Shown here: positions 16,600 to 25,329 of the stretch, piece by piece
Layout: each line of letters begins with the position of its first letter
Numbering within the stretch: the first letter of the stretch is position 1
DNA from: DASXHD01 sp036488725
GTDB lineage: Bacteria; Myxococcota_A; Polyangia; Polyangiales; Polyangiaceae
DNA: 64,000 nucleotides
Direction of reading: 5' to 3'
Assembly (NCBI GenBank): GCA_036488725.1
Contig: DASXHD010000058.1
Span: 1-64,000 of the forward strand
Position numbers and translations under genes: made by a program
Notes under the pieces: generated by a model
Told to the model about the DNA's origin: nothing
The model's input: only the letters and a program-made list of their open reading frames with translations
Database searches by the model: none

Positions 16600-18341
16600 T
16601 GCTTCGTCGCGCCGCCCCGCTGCTCCTCTTCGCCGTCGCCGCGTTGGTCGACGCGCCGGCGTGCATGGCGCCGACCGAGATCTCCTTCGTCATCACGACC
16701 GATCTTCCGTGCAGCGCGATCGTCAGCACCGCGGTTTCGGTCGGCGCGCTTGGTCCGGCGCTCGACGCCAAGGCGCCCGATTCGGTCAGCACGGTCTGCC
16801 AAAACGGATCGCTCGGCACGCTCGTCGTCACGCCGACCGGCTCGCGCGACGAAGAGCTCGCGGCGCGCATCGTCACCGGCACGAACGGCACGTCGGCCGA
16901 GACGTGCATCCAAAACGGCTTCGCCGGAAACTGCATCGTCGCGCGCCGCTCGCTGCACTTCATCCCGCACACGCCGACCGTCGTGAACGTGCAGATGCAA
17001 GCGGCCTGCGTCAACGACGACTGCGATCCGCTGAGCACGTGCGACAAAGGCTCGTGCGTCAGCCCCGACGCCGATTGCGACGGCGGGCCGTGCGGCGACG
17101 CGCAAGCGCCCCCCGGCATCGTGCCGACCACCATCGTCGCGAACGCGGGCGCGCTGCCGTTCGTCGTCGGGTTCGGCGCGCAGGTGCATCTCATCTGGGC
17201 GCAGCAATCGCAGCAAGCGTGGTTTTTCTGGGTCGACTCGGCGAACGCGAGCCAGGTGCGCGCGCGCTTCTCGTCCGATTTCGTCACGTGGAACGACGCC
17301 GGCAGCCTCGACCTCAACGGCGGGACGCTCGCGTTCGGCAGCAACTTCAGCGTCGCGTACGCGCTGCTCGGCAACACCGACGTGCTGCACCTCGTCGCCA
17401 ACGTCGACAACAAGGGCAGCCTCCAGACGATTCATGTGCGCGCCGTGCTCACGCCGGGCGCCATCGTCGCGCCGCAAGTCATCTCGTATCCGAACACGCG
17501 CAACGGCGGGAGCTGCCCGCAAGACGGACCGTCGACCGTCGTCGCGTCCGACGGGCACGTGTTCGACGTCACTGCGTGGACCGACGAGAGCGCCAAAGGG
17601 ACGACCTGCGATACCGACGTGTATCGCTCGCCGACGGTGGACCCGGGCGGTACGGGATTCTCGATGATGCCAGGGCCCCAGGTTGGCTACTACGTGTCGC
17701 AACCGACGTTTGCGTTCACCCATCAGCTGGTCGCGCTCGGTAGCGGCGGCGTCGTGACGCTCACGTATCCGGACTGGGACCCCAACACCGAAACGAATTT
17801 TCAATCGGTCGGCTTCGCGCAGTCGAACAACTTCGGCGACGTCGACGCGGGCGTCTTCGAGCCGCAGAGCCAAGAGCTCTTTGGCGTCGGGATGGGCGAG
17901 TCGTCACTCGACGACTGGGCGACGTGCGCGCTGAGCGACACCGACGTCCACGTCGTGCGTCACGTGCTCGATGCGACCGCGAAGACGACGTCGCAATTCC
18001 AGCACGCGTCGATCAACGGTGCCACCGGGTCGCAGCTGCCGGACCCGCCGTCCGTGGCGGGCAACGCGGCGACCGGACTCGCGCTCGTCGGCGGCGTCGG
18101 CGCGACGAGCGGAATGTTGCTCGCGACGATCGACACTGGCGGCGTGATTCAGATCCAGCACTGGACGGCCGCCGCGGGCTGGTCGACGGCCGCGACGATT
18201 CCCGCGGGAGCGGCGCCGCGCGCGTGGATCGCGGGAAGCGGCTGCGGGAGCCTCCATCCGCGAATCGTGTGGGCCGAGGGCTCGACCAACGGCCCGTTCA
18301 CGATCTACGGCGCGGACGTCTCGTCGCTACTGCAACCCTGA
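16596..18341 (+). CDS. large lipoprotein of cassette B
   Basis: The protein has 581 aa. Its signal ends PAC (lipid Cys23). The first ~150 mature residues match the lipoprotein at 7112 motif by motif: PTEI, TDLPC, LGTLVVTPTG, CIVARRSL, FIPHT, CDPLSTC, GSCV. The C-terminal ~400 residues are beta-rich with repeated W and aromatic/Asp turns (LIWAQQSQQAWFFWVDS), consistent with a propeller, and diverge from its paralogue. It is translationally coupled to the PEGA protein. The role is unknown; a surface ligand-binding partner for the kinase is the working inference. Confidence 0.8.
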   Translation: MMLRRAAPLLLFAVAALVDAPACMAPTEISFVITTDLPCSAIVSTAVSVGALGPALDAKAPDSVSTVCQNGSLGTLVVTPTGSRDEELAARIVTGTNGTSAETCIQNGFAGNCIVARRSLHFIPHTPTVVNVQMQAACVNDDCDPLSTCDKGSCVSPDADCDGGPCGDAQAPPGIVPTTIVANAGALPFVVGFGAQVHLIWAQQSQQAWFFWVDSANASQVRARFSSDFVTWNDAGSLDLNGGTLAFGSNFSVAYALLGNTDVLHLVANVDNKGSLQTIHVRAVLTPGAIVAPQVISYPNTRNGGSCPQDGPSTVVASDGHVFDVTAWTDESAKGTTCDTDVYRSPTVDPGGTGFSMMPGPQVGYYVSQPTFAFTHQLVALGSGGVVTLTYPDWDPNTETNFQSVGFAQSNNFGDVDAGVFEPQSQELFGVGMGESSLDDWATCALSDTDVHVVRHVLDATAKTTSQFQHASINGATGSQLPDPPSVAGNAATGLALVGGVGATSGMLLATIDTGGVIQIQHWTAAAGWSTAATIPAGAAPRAWIAGSGCGSLHPRIVWAEGSTNGPFTIYGADVSSLLQP

Positions 18342-18346
18342 TCGCG

Positions 18347-18718
18347 TTACTTGCAAAGCTCGGCGCCGTTGCACGACGCGAGACGGTCCGTCATCGTGTC
18401 CGCTGTGCCGCAGCGACCGTTGCGGATCGACTCGAGACACGCCGAGAGCTCGCGCGCGCCGACGCTCGTGCAAGTGCGCGTGATGAGCACGGCGCGCGTT
18501 GCCTCGCGTGCGTCGCGCTCGCACGCGCTCATGCCGCTCTCGCCGACGTTGCCGCACGAAAGCTCGCGCGCGCAGCGGATGCTGGAGATGTCGCGGACGG
18601 CTTGCTCTTGCGAGACTTGGTCGCCTCGTGTGGCGAATTCGGCCGACGTGGTCGCGGTGGTCGACACAGCGGCGCCGCAGCCGCAGCAGAGAACGAAGCC
18701 GACGATGATGTTTCTCAT
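18347..18718 (-). CDS. DUF6184-type lipoprotein
   Basis: The protein has 123 aa. The signal ends at a Cys in VLCCGC. The mature part has the spacing I associate with DUF6184, annotated as natural-product-biosynthesis lipoprotein in Myxococcota: IRCARELSCGNVG, then a Cys-Glu-x-D helix, CTSVG...LSACLESIRNGRC, and a final LASC...ELC. All Cys are conserved in place. The family assignment is from memory of the pattern. No biosynthetic cluster is adjacent, so the family name should not be read as function. Confidence 0.65.
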   Translation of the reverse strand: MRNIIVGFVLCCGCGAAVSTTATTSAEFATRGDQVSQEQAVRDISSIRCARELSCGNVGESGMSACERDAREATRAVLITRTCTSVGARELSACLESIRNGRCGTADTMTDRLASCNGAELCK

Positions 18719-18784
18719 GATGCAGGGACGAGGTGCATCCGCTGGGCCAAGCCGAGCTGGAATGCTCCGTGCCCTGCGGAGCGC

Positions 18785-19642
18785 ATGTCCTTCCTGCGCC
18801 TCACGACGATCCACCCGATGCTCGTGCACTTCACGATCGGCGCGTTGCCGGTGCTCGTCGTCGCGTATCTCGTCGCCGCCGTGCGGCGCGACGATCGGTG
18901 GACGTTCGTCGGTGACGTCGCGACGGTGACGACGGCGCTCATCACGATCGTGACCTTCTTGTTCGGGCTCGTCTCGAACTTCGCGCTCGATTGGCCGGGC
19001 GGCCTCGCGACGTGGCGATGGGGTCACCTCGCGCTCGGCGCGTTCTCGACCGTGCTGCTCTGCGCGTTCGCCGCGTTTCGCCTCGTGCGGCGAAAGCACC
19101 TTCATTCGATCGCCGGGTTCGAGACGGTCGGCACTTCGGCGTTCATCGCGCTCTGTATCTTTGCGACCGGATGGATCGGCGGCGAGGTGCTCGTTTATCG
19201 CTCCGGCATGGCGGTCGCGGCCGCGGGCAACGGCGCGCTGGCGCCTCCCACTTCGAACGCCGCGCCGAACCCGCACGACGTCGGCGGCGCGATGCACGAC
19301 GTGCGCTCGTCGTGGGCCGAAGCGGACGCGACGATGGCGAGCATGATCGTCACCGAGCCGGACGACGCGTCGTTCGCGCAGGTCGCCGACGACGCGGCGC
19401 GGATCGAGACCGTCGCCCAGTGGATGCAAGGCGAGGGGACGAAGCACGTGCACAAAGACGCCGACGTCTTCGCCGATCTTTCGCGCAAGCTCGAAGCGAG
19501 CGCGACCGATCTCGAGCACGCCGCGCGCGCGAAGGACATTCGACGATCGACGGACGCGCTCGGCGCGATCGGCTCGAGCTGCGCCGAGTGTCACGCGCGG
19601 ATGCGATGGCGCCGGCCGGCGCAAGAAACCGCGCGTCTCTGA
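18785..19642 (+). CDS. DUF2231 membrane protein with C-terminal haem-c motif
   Basis: The protein has 285 aa. The N-terminal ~150 residues have four hydrophobic helices, the first beginning TIHPMLVHFTIGALPVL, a hallmark of DUF2231 with candidate haem-ligand His residues. The C-terminal ~110 residues are helical and end in CAECH (Cys266, Cys269, His270), a c-type haem attachment site placed near the C-terminus as in cytochrome c-prime-type bundles. It probably transfers electrons at the inner membrane. It is divergent from the DUF6184 gene and abuts the PDZ gene tail to tail. Confidence 0.75.
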   Translation: MSFLRLTTIHPMLVHFTIGALPVLVVAYLVAAVRRDDRWTFVGDVATVTTALITIVTFLFGLVSNFALDWPGGLATWRWGHLALGAFSTVLLCAFAAFRLVRRKHLHSIAGFETVGTSAFIALCIFATGWIGGEVLVYRSGMAVAAAGNGALAPPTSNAAPNPHDVGGAMHDVRSSWAEADATMASMIVTEPDDASFAQVADDAARIETVAQWMQGEGTKHVHKDADVFADLSRKLEASATDLEHAARAKDIRRSTDALGAIGSSCAECHARMRWRRPAQETARL

Positions 19643-20347
19643 TCAGCGCTTCTCACCCCAGCGAATCGAGAGAACGACGTGGTGGCCGCCGCGTTCGAGC
19701 TCGACGACGACCCAGCCGCGCTTGCGGACCGCGTTCGGATCGAGCTTGTCGATTTCGTCTTCTTGGAAGCGCCAGCCGTCGATCGACTCGACGCGATCGC
19801 CGTCGGTGAGGCCGGCGACGCGCAGCGGCGAAGCGCGCGGCATCTCCGCGACCTCGAGCGCGGCAAGCGCGTGCTGTGCGTCGTAGACCAGTTTCCACGT
19901 CGGCCAAAATCGATTGCCGAAACCTTGCTCGGTCGAGAACGCGTCGGACATCGGCACGTCGACGACCGTGACGTCGAGACCGAGCGACGCGAGCGTTTTG
20001 GCGCGCGCGACGAGCTGCTTCGGATCGTGCACGCCGTGGAGGAGCGCGTGCTCCGAAGTGGTGAGCTCGTGGACGGCGCGCGTGGCGCGCGGGCGTTCGC
20101 TGCGTTTCGCGCGCGCAGGCGCGTGGGAGCGGGCGTGCGCGAGGGCGGTCGGCGCAATCTCGACGTGGCCGCCGTGACCGATCGCGCGCCCGGCCCACAC
20201 GCCGAAGACACCGGCGAAGACGAGCGTGCCCGCCGTCAGCATCTGCATTCGTCCGAAGCGGCGCGGCGGCGACTCGCACGCCCGGATCGGAGCGTCGAGG
20301 CACGAGGGAGCGTTCGTGGAGGCGAGTGCGAGTCGATACGGCTGCAT
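19643..20347 (-). CDS. single-pass membrane protein with C-terminal PDZ-like domain
   Basis: The protein has 234 aa. A helix at about 37-56 follows a 33-residue N-terminus; an ATG at 20248 would start just before the helix. A Pro/Ala/Arg linker leads to a helical segment and then a PDZ-like domain in the last ~65 residues (PLRVAGLTDGDRVESIDGW). TM-linker-PDZ is the layout of type II secretion GspC, but no other secretion genes are near, so that comparison is only structural. Its stop codon touches the stop of the haem protein gene. Confidence 0.65.
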   Translation of the reverse strand: MQPYRLALASTNAPSCLDAPIRACESPPRRFGRMQMLTAGTLVFAGVFGVWAGRAIGHGGHVEIAPTALAHARSHAPARAKRSERPRATRAVHELTTSEHALLHGVHDPKQLVARAKTLASLGLDVTVVDVPMSDAFSTEQGFGNRFWPTWKLVYDAQHALAALEVAEMPRASPLRVAGLTDGDRVESIDGWRFQEDEIDKLDPNAVRKRGWVVVELERGGHHVVLSIRWGEKR

Positions 20348-20465
20348 GCTCGAGTCGCACTACAAAGAGGATGCCAACACGTATTTCCCGCCGTTCCCGC
20401 CGAACGGTGGGCCCGCCAATGGACGAATCGACGCGCGCTCGGGCGGTCGCTCGTCAAAGTGACAT

Positions 20466-22685
20466 TCAGATTTTCTTCCAGAGTTTGCCGGCCTCGTATT
20501 GCGGCGGCCACCACACGTCGACGCCTTGTTCCTTCGCCGCGTGGAGCGTGAAGTTCGGATCGTCGAGGTGCGGCCGCGCGATCGCGCAGAGGTCGGCGCG
20601 GCCCGCGGCGAGGATCGTGTTCACATGATCGCCGCTCGCGACGTTGCCGACCGCGATGGTCGGAATTTTCGCTTCGTGCCGGATGCGATCGGCGAACCGC
20701 GTCTGCCACATGCGCCCGAAGATCGGCTTCGCGTTCGGCGTGGTCTGGCCGGTCGACACGTTGACTGCGTCGCAACCGTGCGCTTTCAGCATCGACGAGA
20801 AAGCGACCGAGTCTTCTTCGGTCATGCCGTCGTCCTCCCAATCGATCGCCGAGATGCGCACGGTGATCGGTCTGTCCGCGGGCCACTCGGCGCGCACGGC
20901 GTCGAACACGGCGAGCGGGAATTTCGCGCGCGCTTCGATCGCGCCGCCGAAGTCGTCGGTGCGCCGATTGGTGAGCGGCGAGAGGAAGCTCGCGAGCAAG
21001 TAACCGTGCGCCATGTGAATCTCGAGCATGTCGAAGCCCGCAGCGAGCGCGCGCTTCGCGGCGGCGCGGTATTGCGCGAGCACGACCTCCATGTCGCGCG
21101 CGTCCATCGCTTTGGGGACTTGGCTCTGGGGCAAATACGGAATCGCCGACGCGCTGAGGATCGGCCACGCGCCCTGCTCGAGCGGCTGATCCATGCCTTC
21201 CCACATGAGCTTCGTCGCGCCCTTGCGGCCCGCGTGACCGAGCTGGAGGCCGATCTTCGCGCGTGACCGTGCGTGCACGAAGTCGACGATGCGTTTCCAC
21301 GCCGGGACGTGCGCGTCGTCGTAGATGCCGGCGCAGCCGGGCGTGATGCGGCCCTCCGGCGAGACGTCGGTCATCTCGGCGATGACGAGGCCCGCGCCGC
21401 CCATCGCGCGCGCGCCGAGGTGCACGAGGTGAAAATCGTTCGGCGTGCCGTTGGTTGCAGAATACATGCACATCGGCGAGACGACGACGCGGTTCTCGAC
21501 GCGCATCCCGCGGAGCGAAAACGGCGTGAACATCGGCGGGCGCCCGCCTTCGGAGAGCTCGGCGACGACGCGCGCGACGAGCGCCGCGTCGCGCAGCTTC
21601 AAGTTTTCGTACGTGATGCGCTTGCTCCGCGTGAGCAAGTTGAACGCGAGCTGCAGCGGGGTCTGCACGTCGTGCCAGCGCTTCACGTTCTCGAAGAAGA
21701 GCAAGCTGTCTTGCGCGGCGCGTTGCACGCGCGCGGACTGATCTTTGCGCTCGGCCTCGTAGGCGCCGAGCGCCGCGCCGAGATCGGTTGCGCCTTCGAG
21801 GTGCTTGGCGAGCGCGATCGCGTCTTCCATCGCGAGCTTGGTGCCCGAGCCGATCGAAAAGTGCGCGGTGCGCGCCGCGTCCCCGAGGAGCGCGATGTTC
21901 TCGGTGAACCAGCGCTCGTTTTTGATCGTCGGAAAGCTCACCCAGAGCGACTTGTTGGTGAGGAGGCGATGACCCTTCAGATATTTCGCGAAGAGCTTCT
22001 CGAGGTACGCGACGCTCTCTTCGGTCGTCGCGCGGTCGAGGCCGGCGGCCTTCCACGACGCCTCGTCGCACTCGATGATGAACGTGCTCGTCTCGGCGTC
22101 GAACGGGTACGCGTGGACTTGGAAGATGCCGTGCTCGTTCTTTTCGAAGATGAACGTGAACGCGTCGAGCCGGAGGTTCGTGCCGAGCCAAATGTATTTG
22201 CACCGGCGGACGTCGATGCTCGGCTGGAGCTTGGCTTCCCAACGTTTGCGAACTTTGCTGTTCACGCCGTCGGCGCCGAGCAAGAGATCGTTTTCGGCGG
22301 CGAGGCGCTCGATGTCCGCGGTCTCGATCTCGCGGTTGAACTCCATCCGCACGCCGAGATCGTGCGCGCGGTGCTGGAGGACCCCGAGGAGCGCGCGCCG
22401 CCCCATGCCGGCGAAGCCGTGGCCCGTCGAGCGAATGCGCTCGCCGTGGACGAAGACGTCGATGTCGGTCCAGTGGACGAACGCGGACTGGATCGCGTCG
22501 TGCGTCACGGCGTCGGCCGCGAGAAAATTCGAGAGCGTCTCGTCGCTGAAGACGACGCCCCAGCCGAACGTCTCGAGCGCCGCGTTGCGTTCGTAGAGAA
22601 CGATGTCGTCCTCGGGGTGCGCTTTTTTTCGCAGGATCGCGAAGTAGAGCGCTGCGGGGCCGCCGCCGACTGCCGCGATTTTCAT
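20466..22685 (-). CDS. bifunctional salicylyl-CoA 5-hydroxylase / 2-aminobenzoyl-CoA monooxygenase-reductase
   Basis: The protein has 739 aa in two parts. Residues 1 to ~375 form a class A flavin monooxygenase: GGGPAALYFA near the N-terminus, the DG motif (GADGVNSKVR), and the GD motif (LLGDAARTAHFSIGSG). Residues ~380-739 form an old-yellow-enzyme domain: SPMCMYSA, LQLGHAGRKG, EIHMAHGYLL, and a phosphate-binding end. This fusion matches the family that hydroxylates and reduces 2-aminobenzoyl-CoA in aerobic hybrid degradation, or 5-hydroxylates salicylyl-CoA. CoA ligase and thioesterase partners are absent here. It follows the SDR gene by one nucleotide, so they form an operon. Confidence 0.85.
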   Translation of the reverse strand: MKIAAVGGGPAALYFAILRKKAHPEDDIVLYERNAALETFGWGVVFSDETLSNFLAADAVTHDAIQSAFVHWTDIDVFVHGERIRSTGHGFAGMGRRALLGVLQHRAHDLGVRMEFNREIETADIERLAAENDLLLGADGVNSKVRKRWEAKLQPSIDVRRCKYIWLGTNLRLDAFTFIFEKNEHGIFQVHAYPFDAETSTFIIECDEASWKAAGLDRATTEESVAYLEKLFAKYLKGHRLLTNKSLWVSFPTIKNERWFTENIALLGDAARTAHFSIGSGTKLAMEDAIALAKHLEGATDLGAALGAYEAERKDQSARVQRAAQDSLLFFENVKRWHDVQTPLQLAFNLLTRSKRITYENLKLRDAALVARVVAELSEGGRPPMFTPFSLRGMRVENRVVVSPMCMYSATNGTPNDFHLVHLGARAMGGAGLVIAEMTDVSPEGRITPGCAGIYDDAHVPAWKRIVDFVHARSRAKIGLQLGHAGRKGATKLMWEGMDQPLEQGAWPILSASAIPYLPQSQVPKAMDARDMEVVLAQYRAAAKRALAAGFDMLEIHMAHGYLLASFLSPLTNRRTDDFGGAIEARAKFPLAVFDAVRAEWPADRPITVRISAIDWEDDGMTEEDSVAFSSMLKAHGCDAVNVSTGQTTPNAKPIFGRMWQTRFADRIRHEAKIPTIAVGNVASGDHVNTILAAGRADLCAIARPHLDDPNFTLHAAKEQGVDVWWPPQYEAGKLWKKI

Positions 22686-22686
22686 G

Positions 22687-23346
22687 TCATGCGCGTCCGT
22701 AGACTGGGACGACCGCGCCGGAGACGTCGCGCGCGCCGTCGGAGAGCAGGAAGGCGACGACCGCGGCCGCCGAGCTCGTCGTCACCCAGCGCGAGAAATC
22801 GGCTTTCGGCATCGACGCGCGGTTCGCGGGCGTGTCCATCGTGCTCGGAAGGATGCTGTTGATGCGCACGCCGTGCTCGAGCACTTCGGCGGCGGAGGCC
22901 TGAGCGAGCGCGACGGCGGCGCTCTTGCTCGCGGTGTACGCGGCGGCGTTCGCGCCCGTCCACGGTCGCTCGACGTTGCGCGAGCCGATGACGACGATCG
23001 CGCCGCGCTTTCGCGCGACCATGCCCGGCAAGAGCGAGCGAAGCGCGGCGTGCACGGTGCGAACGTTGGAGTCCAGCATCGCGTCGAGCGCGCTCTCGTC
23101 TTTCGCTTCGTGCATGGGCGCGCCGCCGGCCCAGCCCCCCGCGATGAGCGCGGCGTATTCGTACGCGCCGTCTTCGATCGAAACGTGCGCGGTCGCGCGC
23201 GGAGCGAGCTCGGCGGCGAGCGCGTCGAGACGCGCGCGGGCTTGCGGGCGGTCGACGAGCGCGACGTCGTCGCCGCGCGCAGCGAGCGTTCGAGCGACCG
23301 CCGCGCCGAGCGCGCCCGCGGCTCCGGTGACGAGGCAAAGCGCCAT
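22687..23346 (-). CDS. short-chain dehydrogenase/reductase
   Basis: The protein has 219 aa. Motifs are the cofactor loop TGAAGALG, the conserved Asn in DSNVR, Ser in GSRN, and the catalytic Tyr-Lys in YTASKS, then the PS-motif region. The acidic residue after strand 2 (LVDRP) favours NAD+. It is immediately upstream of the salicylyl-CoA hydroxylase fusion, so a linked step on an alicyclic or aromatic CoA thioester is a plausible inference. Unlike the remnant at 6068 this copy is intact. Confidence 0.85.
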   Translation of the reverse strand: MALCLVTGAAGALGAAVARTLAARGDDVALVDRPQARARLDALAAELAPRATAHVSIEDGAYEYAALIAGGWAGGAPMHEAKDESALDAMLDSNVRTVHAALRSLLPGMVARKRGAIVVIGSRNVERPWTGANAAAYTASKSAAVALAQASAAEVLEHGVRINSILPSTMDTPANRASMPKADFSRWVTTSSAAAVVAFLLSDGARDVSGAVVPVYGRA

Positions 23347-23362
23347 CGAAGGGGACTCTAGC

Positions 23363-24304
23363 CTAGTTGCAACACACGGTGAACGACTCGCCGACGTAGG
23401 TCATGTGCGACGCGCCCGACGTGACATTGCATTTGTAGCTGCCGCCCTTGAGGTTCGGCTTCACGTTGGCGGAAGCGAAATTGCCGATTTGGCCGCCGCC
23501 GAGCGCGTGGCACTGGCCGTCCATCGGAAACGACTGGTCGCCCATCGTGCAGCCGTTGTCGGTGTAGAGATGAGCCGTGCTCGGCGTGCAGTCGCCGACC
23601 GGGCTGCACGTGCAGCCGTCACACGTGACTTGCGGCGTGCTGCCGACGTAGAACGGGCCGCTCGGATAATTGGTCGGGCACGTCTGGGCGTTGCCCGCGA
23701 CGTAGACGCACGCGCGGAGCGCGCCTTGCGCGGCGCAGACGCTCTCGTCCGACGCACAATCGGGAACGCAGAGCCGCACGTTTTGGTTCGTGGACGGTGG
23801 CGCGACCGACGTGCCGCCGCCGCACCCGCCGACCAGCGCGGGCGGATCGTCTTGGACGCTCTCGCCGTTGAACGTCGGCTCGTTGGTCGCCGTGCAGGTC
23901 CCGCTGAGCGCGATGCTCCCGCCGGTCCCGCACGCGCCGGCGACGCCGTAGTGATAGTTGATCGTCGTCGTCGCGCACGTGGGCGCTCCGCCGTCGGTGC
24001 AGTTGCAGCCGCACGTCGGCGCGTCGGGCGCCGCCAAGACCAAATCGTGCGTGTCGTATCCGGCCGGGCACGGCGCGGCCGCGTCGGGCGAGTAGAGCGC
24101 GGGCATGCGAGACGGCGCGGCGTCGGCACACGAGGCCGCTCCCGCGTCGGCGCAGACGACGGGCTCTTGCTGCACGTCCGCCGGCGCGTCGACCGATGCT
24201 TCGACGGGCGACGCCTCGACGCTCGCGTCGAACGGAAATCCGCTCTCGTCGAGACCGCACCCGGCGATCGCGACGCCGAGCAAGACGAGCGACGTCGTTC
24301 TCAC
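23363..24304 (-). CDS. Cys-rich lipoprotein, downstream member of tandem pair
   Basis: The protein has 313 aa from a GTG at 24304 that overlaps the upstream stop by 4 nt (GTGA); an ATG at 24316 is an alternative. The lipobox AGC is followed by GLDESG. An Asp/Ala/Val stalk leads to a disulfide-rich region with about 24 Cys, including GCNC, CDGCTC and a terminal CCN. It shares layout and the GLDE motif with the protein at 24301, so the two are likely tandem paralogues. Function unknown. Confidence 0.7.
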   Translation of the reverse strand: MRTTSLVLLGVAIAGCGLDESGFPFDASVEASPVEASVDAPADVQQEPVVCADAGAASCADAAPSRMPALYSPDAAAPCPAGYDTHDLVLAAPDAPTCGCNCTDGGAPTCATTTINYHYGVAGACGTGGSIALSGTCTATNEPTFNGESVQDDPPALVGGCGGGTSVAPPSTNQNVRLCVPDCASDESVCAAQGALRACVYVAGNAQTCPTNYPSGPFYVGSTPQVTCDGCTCSPVGDCTPSTAHLYTDNGCTMGDQSFPMDGQCHALGGGQIGNFASANVKPNLKGGSYKCNVTSGASHMTYVGESFTVCCN

Positions 24305-25251
24305 GGGAGACAGCATACGGTCACCGTGTTTTCGAAAAGCGCCGAGCCGCTGCCGCCGTCGGCGGCGCACGTCACCGGCGGTACCGTCGGCACGTAGAGG
24401 AAGCTGTTCACTTTGCCGGCGCCGCCGGGCGTCGGGCACGTGAGCGGCGCGACCGGCACGTTGTAAGCGTTCGAGCAGTCCGTGGCCATCGAGCCGTAGG
24501 CCGTCGCGGTACAGTCCGCCGGCGGCGCGACGGTGCATCCGCACGCGCCGCACTGCACGCCGACTTGATCGGCCGGGCCCATCGTCGGTTGCGGCGTGAA
24601 GGGCGGAGGGCACGTCTCGCTGCCCGACGCGATGATGCAGCGCGAGAAACCGCCGGCGTTCGCGCCGCAATAGTCCACGCTGCACCCGGGCGCGCACGCG
24701 GTCGCGGTCTTCGCCGTCCACGCGCCGGTCCCGCCGTCGACCGCGGTGCACGTCGGCGTCCCGGAGACGACCGGCGCCGAAAAACCGATGTGCGGGTCGT
24801 TCCATCCGGTGTCGATGCACGAGGCGTCGTCACCCGCGTCGAACATGATGACGTTTTGCTTGCACGCGCTGCCGCCGCCGCCGCTGCCGGCGAAGATCGT
24901 CCCGGCGCAGGTGAAGCTCCCGCTCGTCGTGCACGTGCAGGTGCAGGCGCCCGCCTCGAGGCCGAGGTCGTAGCTGTACTTGCTCGTCTTGTAGTCGCCG
25001 GGCGGGCACGCTTGGTCGGCGAGGGCGACGACGGACCACGTCCAGCCCGGGGGCAAAGCGGCGTCGACGCAGGCGCTCGCGTCGATCGTGCTGCAGCCTT
25101 GAACGACGTCGACCGGAGCATCGCCGGGTGCGTCGGCGCGCACGTCGGTCGAAGCGTCGACCGACCCGCCGTTTTCGTCGAGGCCGCAGGCCGCGCCCGC
25201 GCCGAGCGCGCCGACCAGCACGAGGCCCGCGAAAATCAGCCGACCGCGCAT
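24301..25251 (-). CDS. Cys-rich lipoprotein, upstream member of tandem pair
   Basis: The protein has 316 aa from the ATG at 25251. The lipobox AAC is followed by GLDENG, the same start as its downstream neighbour. The mature part has about 22 Cys with CTCTC, QCGACGC and a terminal CCLP. Matching Cys motifs (CxCxC, then CGACGC versus CDGCTC, then TVCC at the end) support tandem duplication and divergence. Surface or periplasmic location is predicted. Confidence 0.7.
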   Translation of the reverse strand: MRGRLIFAGLVLVGALGAGAACGLDENGGSVDASTDVRADAPGDAPVDVVQGCSTIDASACVDAALPPGWTWSVVALADQACPPGDYKTSKYSYDLGLEAGACTCTCTTSGSFTCAGTIFAGSGGGGSACKQNVIMFDAGDDASCIDTGWNDPHIGFSAPVVSGTPTCTAVDGGTGAWTAKTATACAPGCSVDYCGANAGGFSRCIIASGSETCPPPFTPQPTMGPADQVGVQCGACGCTVAPPADCTATAYGSMATDCSNAYNVPVAPLTCPTPGGAGKVNSFLYVPTVPPVTCAADGGSGSALFENTVTVCCLP

Positions 25252-25329
25252 CGAATCAAGGTTATCGCATCGTCCCTCGAGCCGTGTAAAAATACGCTTG
25301 CGCTGCCGCACGAGACGCCGCACTGACCG

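Noticed and set aside
18720..18784. Inverted TGCA-containing words near 18720-18740
   Set aside because: They do not match the TGCAGNATGCA spacing and seem incidental.
20346..20462. Small plus-strand frame beginning MLESHYKEDANTYF
   Set aside because: Composition looks protein-like and its ATG overlaps the divergent PDZ gene start, but it is only 38 codons with no ribosome site or family, so I did not annotate it.
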